DNA of 5,734 nucleotides from Acholeplasmataceae bacterium (GTDB taxonomy: Bacteria > Bacillota > Negativicutes > Acidaminococcales > Acidaminococcaceae). Shown here one piece after another: positions 1-5,734 of the stretch (its first letter is position 1; the number at the start of each line of letters is the position of its first letter). The translations under genes were made by a program, and so were the position numbers. Below the pieces are notes generated by a model. It saw nothing but the letters and a program-made list of their open reading frames with translations, was not told where the DNA came from and searched no databases. The stretch lies in contig JAAYIB010000185.1 of assembly GCA_012744295.1 (NCBI GenBank), positions 1 through 5,734 on the forward strand. The letters are read 5' to 3'.

Positions 1-1
1 G

Positions 2-199
2 AAAATTTTTCTTCTGGCTGTACTGATTGGATTATTTGCGCCTTTGGGAGATTTAACCGAGTCACTGATGAAACGATCTTTTGGCTTCAAGGATTCAGGC
101 AGCTTTTTCCCGGGACACGGCGGAGTGCTTGATCGATTTGACAGTTTGCTGTTTGCAATTCCCACAAGTTACTATTTTATCTATTACTTTTTTTTGTAA
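2..199 (+). CDS. cdsA: Phosphatidate cytidylyltransferase, C-terminal fragment (5' end outside window)
   Basis: This is the last 65 codons of CdsA, the integral membrane enzyme that makes CDP-diacylglycerol from phosphatidic acid and CTP, the branch point of bacterial phospholipid synthesis. The reading frame is open from base 2 to a TAA at 197-199. It carries the family's C-terminal signature: S-L-M-K-R, then K-D-S-G, then F-P-G-H-G-G, then L-D-R-F-D at about bases 62-151. The K-D and D-R-x-D acidic residues are the metal and substrate-binding part of the family. A hydrophobic stretch precedes the signature, and a final membrane helix rich in Phe, Tyr and Ile ends the protein, as is usual. 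The start lies upstream of the window, so length cannot be judged. The gene ends 27 bases before dxr in the same direction, the usual Firmicutes order. The identification rests on the signature and is secure. Confidence 0.95.
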   Translation, partial: KIFLLAVLIGLFAPLGDLTESLMKRSFGFKDSGSFFPGHGGVLDRFDSLLFAIPTSYYFIYYFFL

Positions 200-205
200 G
201 CAAAC

Positions 206-212
206 AAAAGGA
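206..212 (+). promoter_or_regulatory. Weak, distant Shine-Dalgarno candidate for dxr
   Basis: AAAAGGA is the only purine-rich match before the dxr ATG at 227. It lies 14 bases upstream of the start, longer than the usual 5-10. The in-frame TGA at 221-223 excludes any start further upstream, and the next in-frame ATG (248) would cut into the N-terminal beta strand, so the ATG at 227 stands despite the weak site. Confidence 0.4.
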
Positions 213-226
213 TGTGTATTTGAATA

Positions 227-1393
227 ATGATTAAAAATATTGCAATAATGGGAAGCACGGGATCTATCGGCAGGCAAGCCCTTGAGGTTGCGAAGCAAAA
301 CAGCGGTCAATTCAAGGTGTTGGCACTTGCCGCAAATGCGAATGATGAGATTTTAGAAAAACAAATAATAGAATTTGAACCGGAGCTTGTTGCTGTCTTC
401 GATACTGCGGCAGCCGCACGACTGAAGAAGCGCATCAAGGGCAAGACGGAAATCGTGACAGGCCAGGAAGGCTTGTCAGCGGTAGCCACGTATGGCAAAA
501 TCGACACGGTAGTTGCGGCGATATCGGGTTATGCCGGTTTAAGGCCGACGATAGCGGCAATTGAAGCCAAGAAGAACATAGCTTTAGCTAACAAGGAAAC
601 TCTGGTTGCTGCAGGGGCAATCGTAATGGAAGCGGTTAAACGCAATTCTGTAACTTTGCTGCCTGTAGACAGCGAACACAGCGCGATTTTCCAAGCGTTG
701 AACGGAGAAAAGGCCGATAGTATTAAACGCTTGTTATTAACAGCGTCCGGAGGTCCGTTCCGTGGTTTTTCCCGGCAACAGCTAATGTCTGTTACTCTTG
801 AACAATGTTTGAAGCATCCTAACTGGAGTATGGGTAAAAAAATTACAGTCGATTCTGCAACTTTGGCAAACAAAGGGCTGGAGGTAATTGAAGCCCATTG
901 GCTTTTTGATGTTGATTACGCTAAAATAGAAGTAGTTGTTCATCCTCAAAGCATAGTTCATTCACTTGTTGAATATCATGATGGTTCGCTTATTGCACAA
1001 ATGGGTCTTCCGGATATGAAGCTCCCTATACAGTACGCTCTTTCTTACCCTGCACGATGGGAATCGGCTTTCGGCAGGCTTGATTTGGTTAAGGCTTCTC
1101 CGCTCACTTTTGAAAGACCGGATAATAATGTTTTTCCTCTTTTGCAAACAGCCGTAAATTGTGGAAAGGCAGGAGGGACATATCCATGCGCCTTCAACGC
1201 GGCGAACGAGGAAGCGGTTTATGCATTCTTATCAGGGAAAATTGATTTTATTGAGATTGAACGAGTTGTGGCAGCCGTGCTTGAAACTCATAAGTCCGTG
1301 TGCAATCCCGCTTTGGCCGACATAGAATCGGCAGACAGCCTGGCGAGACTTTCTGCCCAGCACCAAATAAAGCTATTACATCAATTTAAATAG
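227..1393 (+). CDS. dxr: 1-deoxy-D-xylulose 5-phosphate reductoisomerase
   Basis: Dxr (IspC) is the cytoplasmic enzyme that converts 1-deoxy-D-xylulose 5-phosphate to 2-C-methyl-D-erythritol 4-phosphate with NADPH and a divalent metal, the committed step of the MEP isoprenoid pathway and the target of fosmidomycin. The protein has 388 residues, within the family's normal range. Visible in order: the NADPH-binding loop G-S-T-G-S-I-G at 9-15; A-N-K-E-T-L-V at 121-127; the metal-binding D-S-E-H-S at 148-152 (Asp148 and Glu150 match E. coli Asp150 and Glu152); the substrate loop S-G-G-P-F-R at 174-179; H-P-N-W at 197-200; and N-K-G-L-E at 215-219, supplying Lys216 and the third metal ligand Glu219 (E. 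coli Lys228 and Glu231). A helical C-terminal domain follows. All expected catalytic residues are present. The TAG stop is shared with the ribosome-binding site of rseP, 11 bases before its start, so translation is probably coupled. The partner MEP gene ispG lies two genes downstream. Confidence 0.98.
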   Translation: MIKNIAIMGSTGSIGRQALEVAKQNSGQFKVLALAANANDEILEKQIIEFEPELVAVFDTAAAARLKKRIKGKTEIVTGQEGLSAVATYGKIDTVVAAISGYAGLRPTIAAIEAKKNIALANKETLVAAGAIVMEAVKRNSVTLLPVDSEHSAIFQALNGEKADSIKRLLLTASGGPFRGFSRQQLMSVTLEQCLKHPNWSMGKKITVDSATLANKGLEVIEAHWLFDVDYAKIEVVVHPQSIVHSLVEYHDGSLIAQMGLPDMKLPIQYALSYPARWESAFGRLDLVKASPLTFERPDNNVFPLLQTAVNCGKAGGTYPCAFNAANEEAVYAFLSGKIDFIEIERVVAAVLETHKSVCNPALADIESADSLARLSAQHQIKLLHQFK

Positions 1394-1398
1394 GAGGT
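1392..1398 (+). promoter_or_regulatory. Strong Shine-Dalgarno for rseP, overlapping the dxr stop
   Basis: AGGAGGT sits six bases before the TTG at 1405 and overlaps the dxr TAG (1391-1393). Its strength and spacing are what support the TTG start: no ATG, GTG or other TTG lies between the site and 1405. Ribosomes ending dxr would stop on this site, which suggests coupled translation. Confidence 0.85.
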
Positions 1399-1404
1399 AA
1401 GCAG

Positions 1405-2421
1405 TTGACGACAATTTTAGCAGCAATATTTGTTTTCGGTATTCTGGTAACAATTCACGAGTTCGGTCACTTCATTACGGCAAAGCTTACCGGTATGAAG
1501 GTGGAGGAATTTGCAATCGGGTTTGGGCCGAAAATTTATCAAACAAAAGAGGGGGATACGCTCTATTCGCTGCGCATGATTCCTCTCGGTGGTTACAACA
1601 AGATAGCTGGCATGGACCCGGATGATGAAAAGACACCTGACGGCTTTTCGTCCAAACCGATGCTTTCACGTATGCTTGTTATCGTTGCCGGTTCATTGAT
1701 GAACTTCATTTTGCCTGTTTTCTTGTTTTTTTGCATTTTTGCCGTTAACGGCATCGATCAGCCGACCAATTCAAACGTCATTGGCGAAGTGATTAAAGGG
1801 AAACCAGCTGCGGTAGCCGGTCTCAGGGAAGGCGACCGGATCATCGCTATCAACGGCGAAAGTGTAAAATCCTTCGATGGACTTATTCAAACACTGGCAA
1901 AATACCCGAAGACCGAAGTCACCTTTGAGGTTGAAAGAAACGAGATTAAAAAAGAAATCAAGATAACGCCTGAATACAATGAGGACCTCAAACGGCCATT
2001 AATCGGAGTTTACCCTTCTTATGAGAAGGTTTCTCTTTCAGTTTTTGATTCCGCAAAACTATCGGTAGTTGCTACTAAAAACGTTATTTTGAATATTTCT
2101 AACGGCTTGATAAAAATTTTTACGGGAAAAGCGCCGGCTGACGTCGCCGGACCGATTGGTGTTGCCCAAATGGCCGGTGAAGTTGCCGAAAGGGGAATAA
2201 TGTCCCTGCTTAACTTTGTCGCATTTTTAAGCATTAATCTGGGTATTATGAACCTGCTGCCTATTCCTGCGCTTGATGGAGGGCATTTGATTGTTTTGAG
2301 CATAGAGGCAATCAGGGGCAAGCCATTAAGTTCGAAAGTAATGGGGGCTATTCAAATGGTAGGATTTGCAATAATATTGGCAATTACTGCCATTGCGACC
2401 TTCCTTGATTTGACGAAATGA
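1405..2421 (+). CDS. rseP: RseP-type site-2 intramembrane zinc metalloprotease (M50B)
   Basis: This is a membrane-embedded protease of the RseP/RasP family. Characterised members cut transmembrane anti-sigma factors and leftover signal peptides within the bilayer; the substrate here is unknown. The protein has 338 residues, like the single-PDZ Firmicutes form rather than the roughly 450-residue two-PDZ E. coli form. The first membrane segment (about 3-25) carries the zinc motif H-E-F-G-H at 18-22. A second hydrophobic segment at about 90-114 contains A-G-S-L-M-N at 95-100, where many relatives have A-G-P-x-x-N. A PDZ domain spans roughly 122-187, with its G-L-R-E-G-D-R-I turn at 139-146. A segment at about 268-300 holds N-x-x-P-x-P-x-L-D-G-G-H (283-294), with the third zinc ligand Asp291. 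A final membrane helix covers about 314-334. The start is TTG at 1405, chosen because the very strong AGGAGGT precedes it and because the encoded N-terminus leads straight into the first helix. The position between dxr and ispG is normal for this cluster. Confidence 0.96.
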   Translation: MTTILAAIFVFGILVTIHEFGHFITAKLTGMKVEEFAIGFGPKIYQTKEGDTLYSLRMIPLGGYNKIAGMDPDDEKTPDGFSSKPMLSRMLVIVAGSLMNFILPVFLFFCIFAVNGIDQPTNSNVIGEVIKGKPAAVAGLREGDRIIAINGESVKSFDGLIQTLAKYPKTEVTFEVERNEIKKEIKITPEYNEDLKRPLIGVYPSYEKVSLSVFDSAKLSVVATKNVILNISNGLIKIFTGKAPADVAGPIGVAQMAGEVAERGIMSLLNFVAFLSINLGIMNLLPIPALDGGHLIVLSIEAIRGKPLSSKVMGAIQMVGFAIILAITAIATFLDLTK

Positions 2422-2429
2422 CGATGATG

Positions 2430-2436
2430 AAGGTGA
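2430..2436 (+). promoter_or_regulatory. Shine-Dalgarno candidate for ispG
   Basis: AAGGTGA lies 12 bases before the ispG ATG at 2449, a rather long gap. The in-frame TGA at 2434-2436 lies within it, so ispG cannot start earlier than this. ATG 2449 gives the expected family N-terminus. Confidence 0.5.
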
Positions 2437-2448
2437 AGTGATACTTTA

Positions 2449-3519
2449 ATGGACAGAAGAATAACCCGCGTTCTCAGATTAGGCAAAGTTGAAATAGGCG
2501 GCAACTCAGCGATAAGCATTCAGTCCATGACCAATTCAAAGACTGAAGACGTTGCCGCTACGGTACTGCAGATTAACCAGCTCGCAGCTGCGGGTTGTGA
2601 CATTGTCCGCTGCGCCGTTCCGAATCTGACCGCAGCCGCAGCTCTTGCCGAGATTAAGAACAAAGTCAGTGTTCCCCTTGTAGCTGACATTCATTTCGAT
2701 TACAAGCTTGCCTTAGCCGCGCTTTCTGCCGGTGTCGACGGACTCAGGCTTAACCCCGGCAATATTGGCGGACATAATGAGGTGGCGATGGTAGTCGAAA
2801 AAGCCGCTGAAAGAGATATACCCATCAGGATTGGCGTCAATGCCGGTTCATTACCCAAGGACATTTTACAAAAACACGGCAAACCCACAGCTGCGGCTAT
2901 GGTCGAAGCTGCCTGGCGGCACATTGACATTCTCGAAGACATTGGCTACAAAAACATCAAAATATCTTTGAAGGCACATGACGTGCCTCTGACTATCGAA
3001 GCGTACAGACTTATGGCTGGACAATGTGACTATCCCCTTCATGTCGGTATAACCGAAGCCGGAACAGTAAACTCCGGCATCATTAAATCCGCTGTCGGCA
3101 TCGGAACCTTACTCGCAGAGGGAATAGGAGACACTATACGTGTTTCACTGACAGGTGATCCTCTTCACGAAATTAAGGTTGCGAAAGAAATTCTGAAGGC
3201 ACTAAGGTTAAGAGAGTTTGGTCCCACGCTTATTTCTTGTCCCACCTGCGGCAGAACGCAAATTCAATTGGAAAAACTCGCTCTTATGGTTGAGCAGAGA
3301 CTTCAGGAATTAGACGAACCAATCACGGTAGCCGTAATGGGCTGCGCAGTCAATGGCCCGGGCGAAGCACGAGAAGCTGATGTGGGTATTGCCGGCGGCA
3401 TTGGGCAAGGCCTGATTTTCCGAAAAGGCCAGATAATCAAGAAAGTAAAAGAAGAAGAAATTATATCGGAGCTTTTTGCAGAAATTGACAGAATTATTGC
3501 TGAGAGGAAGATGATTTGA
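2449..3519 (+). CDS. ispG: (E)-4-hydroxy-3-methylbut-2-enyl-diphosphate synthase (GcpE)
   Basis: IspG is the iron-sulfur enzyme that reductively opens 2-C-methyl-D-erythritol 2,4-cyclodiphosphate to HMBPP, the penultimate step of the MEP pathway, with electrons from flavodoxin or ferredoxin. The protein has 356 residues, matching the short bacterial two-domain form rather than the longer plant or chlamydial form with an extra insert. The N-terminal TIM-barrel half shows I-Q-S-M-T-N at 24-29, V-A-D-I-H-F-D at 78-84 and L-R-L-N-P-G-N-I-G at 99-107. The C-terminal half carries the 4Fe-4S ligands: Cys264 and Cys267 in S-C-P-T-C-G-R-T, Cys299 in M-G-C-A-V-N-G-P-G-E, and Glu306. Spacing matches E. 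coli Cys270, Cys273, Cys305 and Glu312. All ligands are intact, so the enzyme should be active; its need for low-potential electrons and its oxygen-sensitive cluster fit an anaerobe but do not prove one. The TGA stop at 3517-3519 overlaps the proS start. Confidence 0.98.
   Translation: MDRRITRVLRLGKVEIGGNSAISIQSMTNSKTEDVAATVLQINQLAAAGCDIVRCAVPNLTAAAALAEIKNKVSVPLVADIHFDYKLALAALSAGVDGLRLNPGNIGGHNEVAMVVEKAAERDIPIRIGVNAGSLPKDILQKHGKPTAAAMVEAAWRHIDILEDIGYKNIKISLKAHDVPLTIEAYRLMAGQCDYPLHVGITEAGTVNSGIIKSAVGIGTLLAEGIGDTIRVSLTGDPLHEIKVAKEILKALRLREFGPTLISCPTCGRTQIQLEKLALMVEQRLQELDEPITVAVMGCAVNGPGEAREADVGIAGGIGQGLIFRKGQIIKKVKEEEIISELFAEIDRIIAERKMI
3503..3508 (+). promoter_or_regulatory. Shine-Dalgarno for proS inside the end of ispG
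   Basis: AGAGGA within the last codons of ispG lies 10 bases before the ATG at 3519 and 7 bases before a TTG at 3516. It can serve either start. The ATG is preferred for its initiation strength and because related ProS proteins begin with a single Met followed by R-x-S-x-L-Y-A-P-T. Confidence 0.6.
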
Positions 3520-5228
3520 TGCGAGTATCGCGATTATATGCTCCAACTTTGCGCGAGGTTCCTGCGGAAGCAGAGGTAATCAGCCATCAATTGATGTTGC
3601 GTGCGGGCTTTATGCGCAAGGCTGCAGGAGGAATATACAGCTATTTGCCCTTAGCCTTACGCGTATTAAAGAAGATAGAAACTATTGTCCGCGAAGAAAT
3701 GGATAGGGCAGGCGCACAGGAACTGCTGATGCCGATAGTGCAGCCTGCCGAAATGTGGCAGGAAAGCGGACGCTGGGATGTTTACGGAGCGGAAATGTTT
3801 CGGCTTAACGATCGTCACAGCAGAAATTTTTGCTTAGGGCCTACCCATGAAGAAATGGTAACAACTTTAATCCGGAGCGATGTACGTTCGTATCGTCAGC
3901 TGCCTCTTAACGTCTATCAGATTCAAAATAAATTCAGGGACGAACGTCGTCCGCGTTTCGGTTTGATGCGCGGACGCGAATTTATCATGAAGGACGCCTA
4001 TTCGTTTGACCGGGATGAGGCCGGACTGGATTCGGCATATAAAGCAATGTATGAGGCCTACACGAGAATATTCACTCGGTGCGGTCTAAATTTCAGACCT
4101 GTCGAGGCGGATTCAGGCGCAATTGGCGGCAGTGGCTCGCACGAATTTATGGTAATTGCCGAAAGCGGGGAAGCCGAGATAGTCTTTTGTTCCTCTTGTT
4201 CTTATGCCGCAAACGTGGAAAAAGCGGAACTGAAGCCTCTTGAGACTGAAACTGAGGAGCCGGGTACAGTAAAGCAGGTTGAAACACCTAACTGCAAAAC
4301 TATTGCTGCTGTTTGTCAATTCCTCGGACTTCCTGTTGAAAAGAGCGTAAAAGCAGTTGCTTATAAAAGCGAAAAAGGCTTAATTCTTTGTTTTGTGCGT
4401 GGTGACCACGAGGTTAACGAAGTAAAGGTAATCAATACCTGCGGCGTAAATAATCTGGAAATGGCGTCTGAGGAGGACCTGCTCAATGCAGAAACCGTTC
4501 CTGGCTTTATGGGACCTGTCGGCCTAAAACACGACAAGGCAGTCGTGGTTGCTGATAACACGGTTATGGGAATGAGAAATTTCTGTTGCGGTGCTAACAA
4601 GGTTGATGTCCATTATTTGAATGTTAACCCGAAGAGAGATTTTGAACCAACCTTCACGGCTGACATCAGGCTGATACAGGAGTCTGATCCCTGCCCCCAT
4701 TGCGGAGCAAAGGTTACCAAGGCGAAAGGTATAGAAGTCGGTCAGGTATTTAAACTCTTTACAAAATACAGCGAAGCCTTAAAGGCTAATTATCTTGACG
4801 AGAACGGCAAGGAAAAACCTTTGGTAATGGGCTGCTACGGAGTGGGAGTCAGCCGCACCATGGCCGCGGCTATCGAACAAAACAACGATGAAGACGGTAT
4901 CATTTGGCCTGCCGCAATCGCTCCTTATCAGGTCCTGGTAGTACCCGTCAACGTGAAGGACGAAGAGTCCAATAATTTTGCCGAAGGTCTTTACGAGCAA
5001 CTTCTTCAATCAGGAATCGAGACAGTGATAGACGACCGGAAAGAAAGGCCGGGAGTCAAGTTCAAGGATGCAGACCTGATCGGCTATCCGCTGCGCATTG
5101 TTGTCGGTCCTAAGACTTTGTCTGAACAAATGCTGGAGGTAAAGCTCAGGAAGAGCGGAGAAATCAGAATGCTGTCACTTAAAGAAGATTATCTTGCAGA
5201 CATCAGGTCCTTGCTGAATGGTATGTGA
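3519..5228 (+). CDS. proS: Prolyl-tRNA synthetase, bacterial type with editing domain
   Basis: ProS is the cytoplasmic class II synthetase that charges tRNA-Pro with proline. From the ATG at 3519 it has 569 residues, normal for the bacterial form; starting at TTG 3516 adds one Met. Class II motif 1 lies at about 46-72, the substrate motif T-H-E at 109-111, motif 2 at about 139-163 (F-R-D-E-R-R then R-F-G-L-M-R) and motif 3 at about 438-453 (G-C-Y-G-V-G-V-S-R). Between motifs 2 and 3 sits the YbaK-like insertion, roughly 223-395, which hydrolyses mischarged Ala-tRNA-Pro. Lys278 in V-E-K-S-V-K matches the position of the editing lysine of E. coli ProS, and G-A-N-K is present at 358-361. Two Cys pairs flank this domain: C-S-S-C at 224-227 and C-P-H-C at 392-395, a possible zinc knuckle. 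The anticodon-binding domain fills about 470-569, with D-D-R-x-E-R-P-G-V-K-F at 505-515. The start overlaps the ispG stop by one base (TGATG), implying coupled translation. Confidence 0.97.
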   Translation: MRVSRLYAPTLREVPAEAEVISHQLMLRAGFMRKAAGGIYSYLPLALRVLKKIETIVREEMDRAGAQELLMPIVQPAEMWQESGRWDVYGAEMFRLNDRHSRNFCLGPTHEEMVTTLIRSDVRSYRQLPLNVYQIQNKFRDERRPRFGLMRGREFIMKDAYSFDRDEAGLDSAYKAMYEAYTRIFTRCGLNFRPVEADSGAIGGSGSHEFMVIAESGEAEIVFCSSCSYAANVEKAELKPLETETEEPGTVKQVETPNCKTIAAVCQFLGLPVEKSVKAVAYKSEKGLILCFVRGDHEVNEVKVINTCGVNNLEMASEEDLLNAETVPGFMGPVGLKHDKAVVVADNTVMGMRNFCCGANKVDVHYLNVNPKRDFEPTFTADIRLIQESDPCPHCGAKVTKAKGIEVGQVFKLFTKYSEALKANYLDENGKEKPLVMGCYGVGVSRTMAAAIEQNNDEDGIIWPAAIAPYQVLVVPVNVKDEESNNFAEGLYEQLLQSGIETVIDDRKERPGVKFKDADLIGYPLRIVVGPKTLSEQMLEVKLRKSGEIRMLSLKEDYLADIRSLLNGM

Positions 5229-5253
5229 TCTCTGTGTAAGGATAAGTTATTTT

Positions 5254-5259
5254 GGAGGA
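5254..5259 (+). promoter_or_regulatory. Shine-Dalgarno for the MgtC-family gene
   Basis: GGAGGA lies 10 bases before the ATG at 5270. A nearer ATG at 5260 abuts the site and opens only a five-codon frame ending in TGA at 5275-5277. An in-frame TGA at 5261-5263 blocks any longer form of the main gene, so 5270 is its start. Confidence 0.75.
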
Positions 5260-5269
5260 ATGAAAAGAC

Positions 5270-5734
5270 ATGTTTGAAACGCTGGAATTTGAAATGCTGA
5301 CCAGATTATTTCTTGCCGCGGTTTTAGGTGGCGTTGTCGGAATCGAAAGAGGCAGCGGCGACAGGCCGGCCGGCTTGCGTACACATGTTCTTGTCTGTAC
5401 AGGCTCTGCCTTGATTATGCTGGTTTCAATGTACGCCTTTGATAGTTTCGATACTCCCAGGGACCCCGGACGAATTGCCGCACAGGTAGTAAGCGGCATT
5501 GGCTTTTTAGGAGCGGGAACCATTCTGCATGAAGGTCTGACTGTCCGCGGGCTGACTACGGCAGCAAGCTTATGGATGGTTGCTGCCGTAGGCCTTGCCA
5601 TTGGCGGAGGTATGATCAAGATTGCAGTTGCTTCAACAATTATCATGCTAGTAACGCTTATAATATTTCACGGCTGGGAAAAGAAAATACCCGGAGCTTC
5701 ACGAATCGAAAGAAAATTCATTCATGTCATCGTA
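5270..5734 (+). CDS. MgtC/SapB-family membrane protein, N-terminal part (3' end outside window)
   Basis: The first 155 codons are open to the window edge. The protein is an MgtC/SapB-family inner-membrane protein. Known members are linked to growth at low magnesium, to virulence (Salmonella MgtC inhibits the F-type ATP synthase) or to acid resistance, but most family members are uncharacterised and no specific role can be assigned here. Visible family marks: G-x-x-x-G-I-E-R at 20-27, R-P-A-G-L-R-T-H at 32-39 followed by G-S-A-L at 45-48, V-S-G-I-G-F-L-G-A-G at 74-83 and V-R-G-L-T-T-A-A at 92-99. About five hydrophobic segments can be drawn, roughly 9-25, 40-57, 70-86, 97-113 and 116-134. A basic stretch after residue 137 marks the end of the membrane domain; many relatives continue into a soluble ACT-like domain of 70-90 residues, which would lie beyond the window. 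It follows proS after 41 bases without a visible terminator, and its place in the cluster does not explain its function. Confidence 0.9.
   Translation, partial: MFETLEFEMLTRLFLAAVLGGVVGIERGSGDRPAGLRTHVLVCTGSALIMLVSMYAFDSFDTPRDPGRIAAQVVSGIGFLGAGTILHEGLTVRGLTTAASLWMVAAVGLAIGGGMIKIAVASTIIMLVTLIIFHGWEKKIPGASRIERKFIHVIV

Noticed and set aside
188..195. Run of eight T near the end of cdsA as a possible terminator or slippage site
   Set aside because: No GC-rich hairpin precedes it. It encodes Phe-Phe-Leu at the end of the last membrane helix, and a frame slip there would alter only the last two or three residues.
529..873. Reverse-strand open frame of 114 codons inside dxr
   Set aside because: It is antisense to the conserved catalytic core of Dxr, has no ribosome-binding site that I can see, and its product shows no recognisable motif.
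3409..3430. Imperfect inverted repeat GGCC-TTTT / AAAA-GGCC near the end of ispG
   Set aside because: It is inside conserved coding sequence, the arms are broken by three unpaired bases, and no T-run follows. It is not a terminator, and nothing around it resembles a T-box leader for proS.
5229..5269. Possible promoter or terminator between proS and the MgtC-family gene
   Set aside because: I find no convincing -35/-10 pair and no stem followed by T-run. Only the Shine-Dalgarno is supported.
5260..5277. Five-codon frame (M-K-R-H-V) as a leader peptide for the MgtC-family gene, by analogy with Salmonella mgtC leaders
   Set aside because: Its ATG directly abuts the Shine-Dalgarno, leaving no spacing for initiation, and there is no room for the long structured leader that such control needs.
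5203..5646. Reverse-strand open frame of 147 codons opposite the start of the MgtC-family gene
   Set aside because: It lies entirely against proS/MgtC-family coding sequence, which has full family motifs on the + strand. Its own product is low in complexity, rich in Pro, Ala and Thr, and matches no family I recognise.

Overview
The window looks like a piece of a Firmicutes (Bacillota) chromosome with moderate GC content. All six genes lie on the + strand and are packed head to tail. The order cdsA-dxr-rseP-ispG-proS is a familiar housekeeping cluster in Clostridia and Negativicutes. The ProS sequence and the placement of ispG between rseP and proS make me lean towards Negativicutes or a related anaerobic clostridial lineage. 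That lineage call is inference from gene order and remembered family resemblance, not from a search.

Layout: 2-199 is the 3' end of cdsA (phosphatidate cytidylyltransferase), with its C-terminal signature intact. 227-1393 is dxr (DXP reductoisomerase). 1405-2421 is rseP (site-2-type membrane zinc metalloprotease with one visible PDZ domain), starting at TTG. 2449-3519 is ispG (flavodoxin/ferredoxin-dependent HMBPP synthase). 3519-5228 is proS (bacterial-type prolyl-tRNA synthetase with the editing insertion), whose start overlaps the ispG stop. 5270-5734 is the first 155 codons of an MgtC/SapB-family membrane protein that runs off the window.

Intergenic gaps are 27, 11, 27, -1 and 41 bases. 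I see no terminator hairpin or convincing promoter in any of them, so the first five genes are probably one transcript whose promoter lies upstream of the window. The MgtC gene has a strong Shine-Dalgarno and could be read through from proS or have its own promoter.

Functionally, dxr and ispG are the second and the penultimate steps of the MEP (non-mevalonate) isoprenoid pathway, which supplies undecaprenyl carriers and quinone tails. cdsA makes CDP-diacylglycerol for phospholipids. RseP cleaves membrane proteins, and ProS charges tRNA-Pro. The common theme is envelope lipid supply plus translation.

I found no RNA gene, mobile element, CRISPR array, repeat family or broken gene, and no stretch over 300 bases lacks a gene. 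I do not see a previously undescribed system here. The findings are modest points about translation starts, protein motifs and the downstream neighbour.
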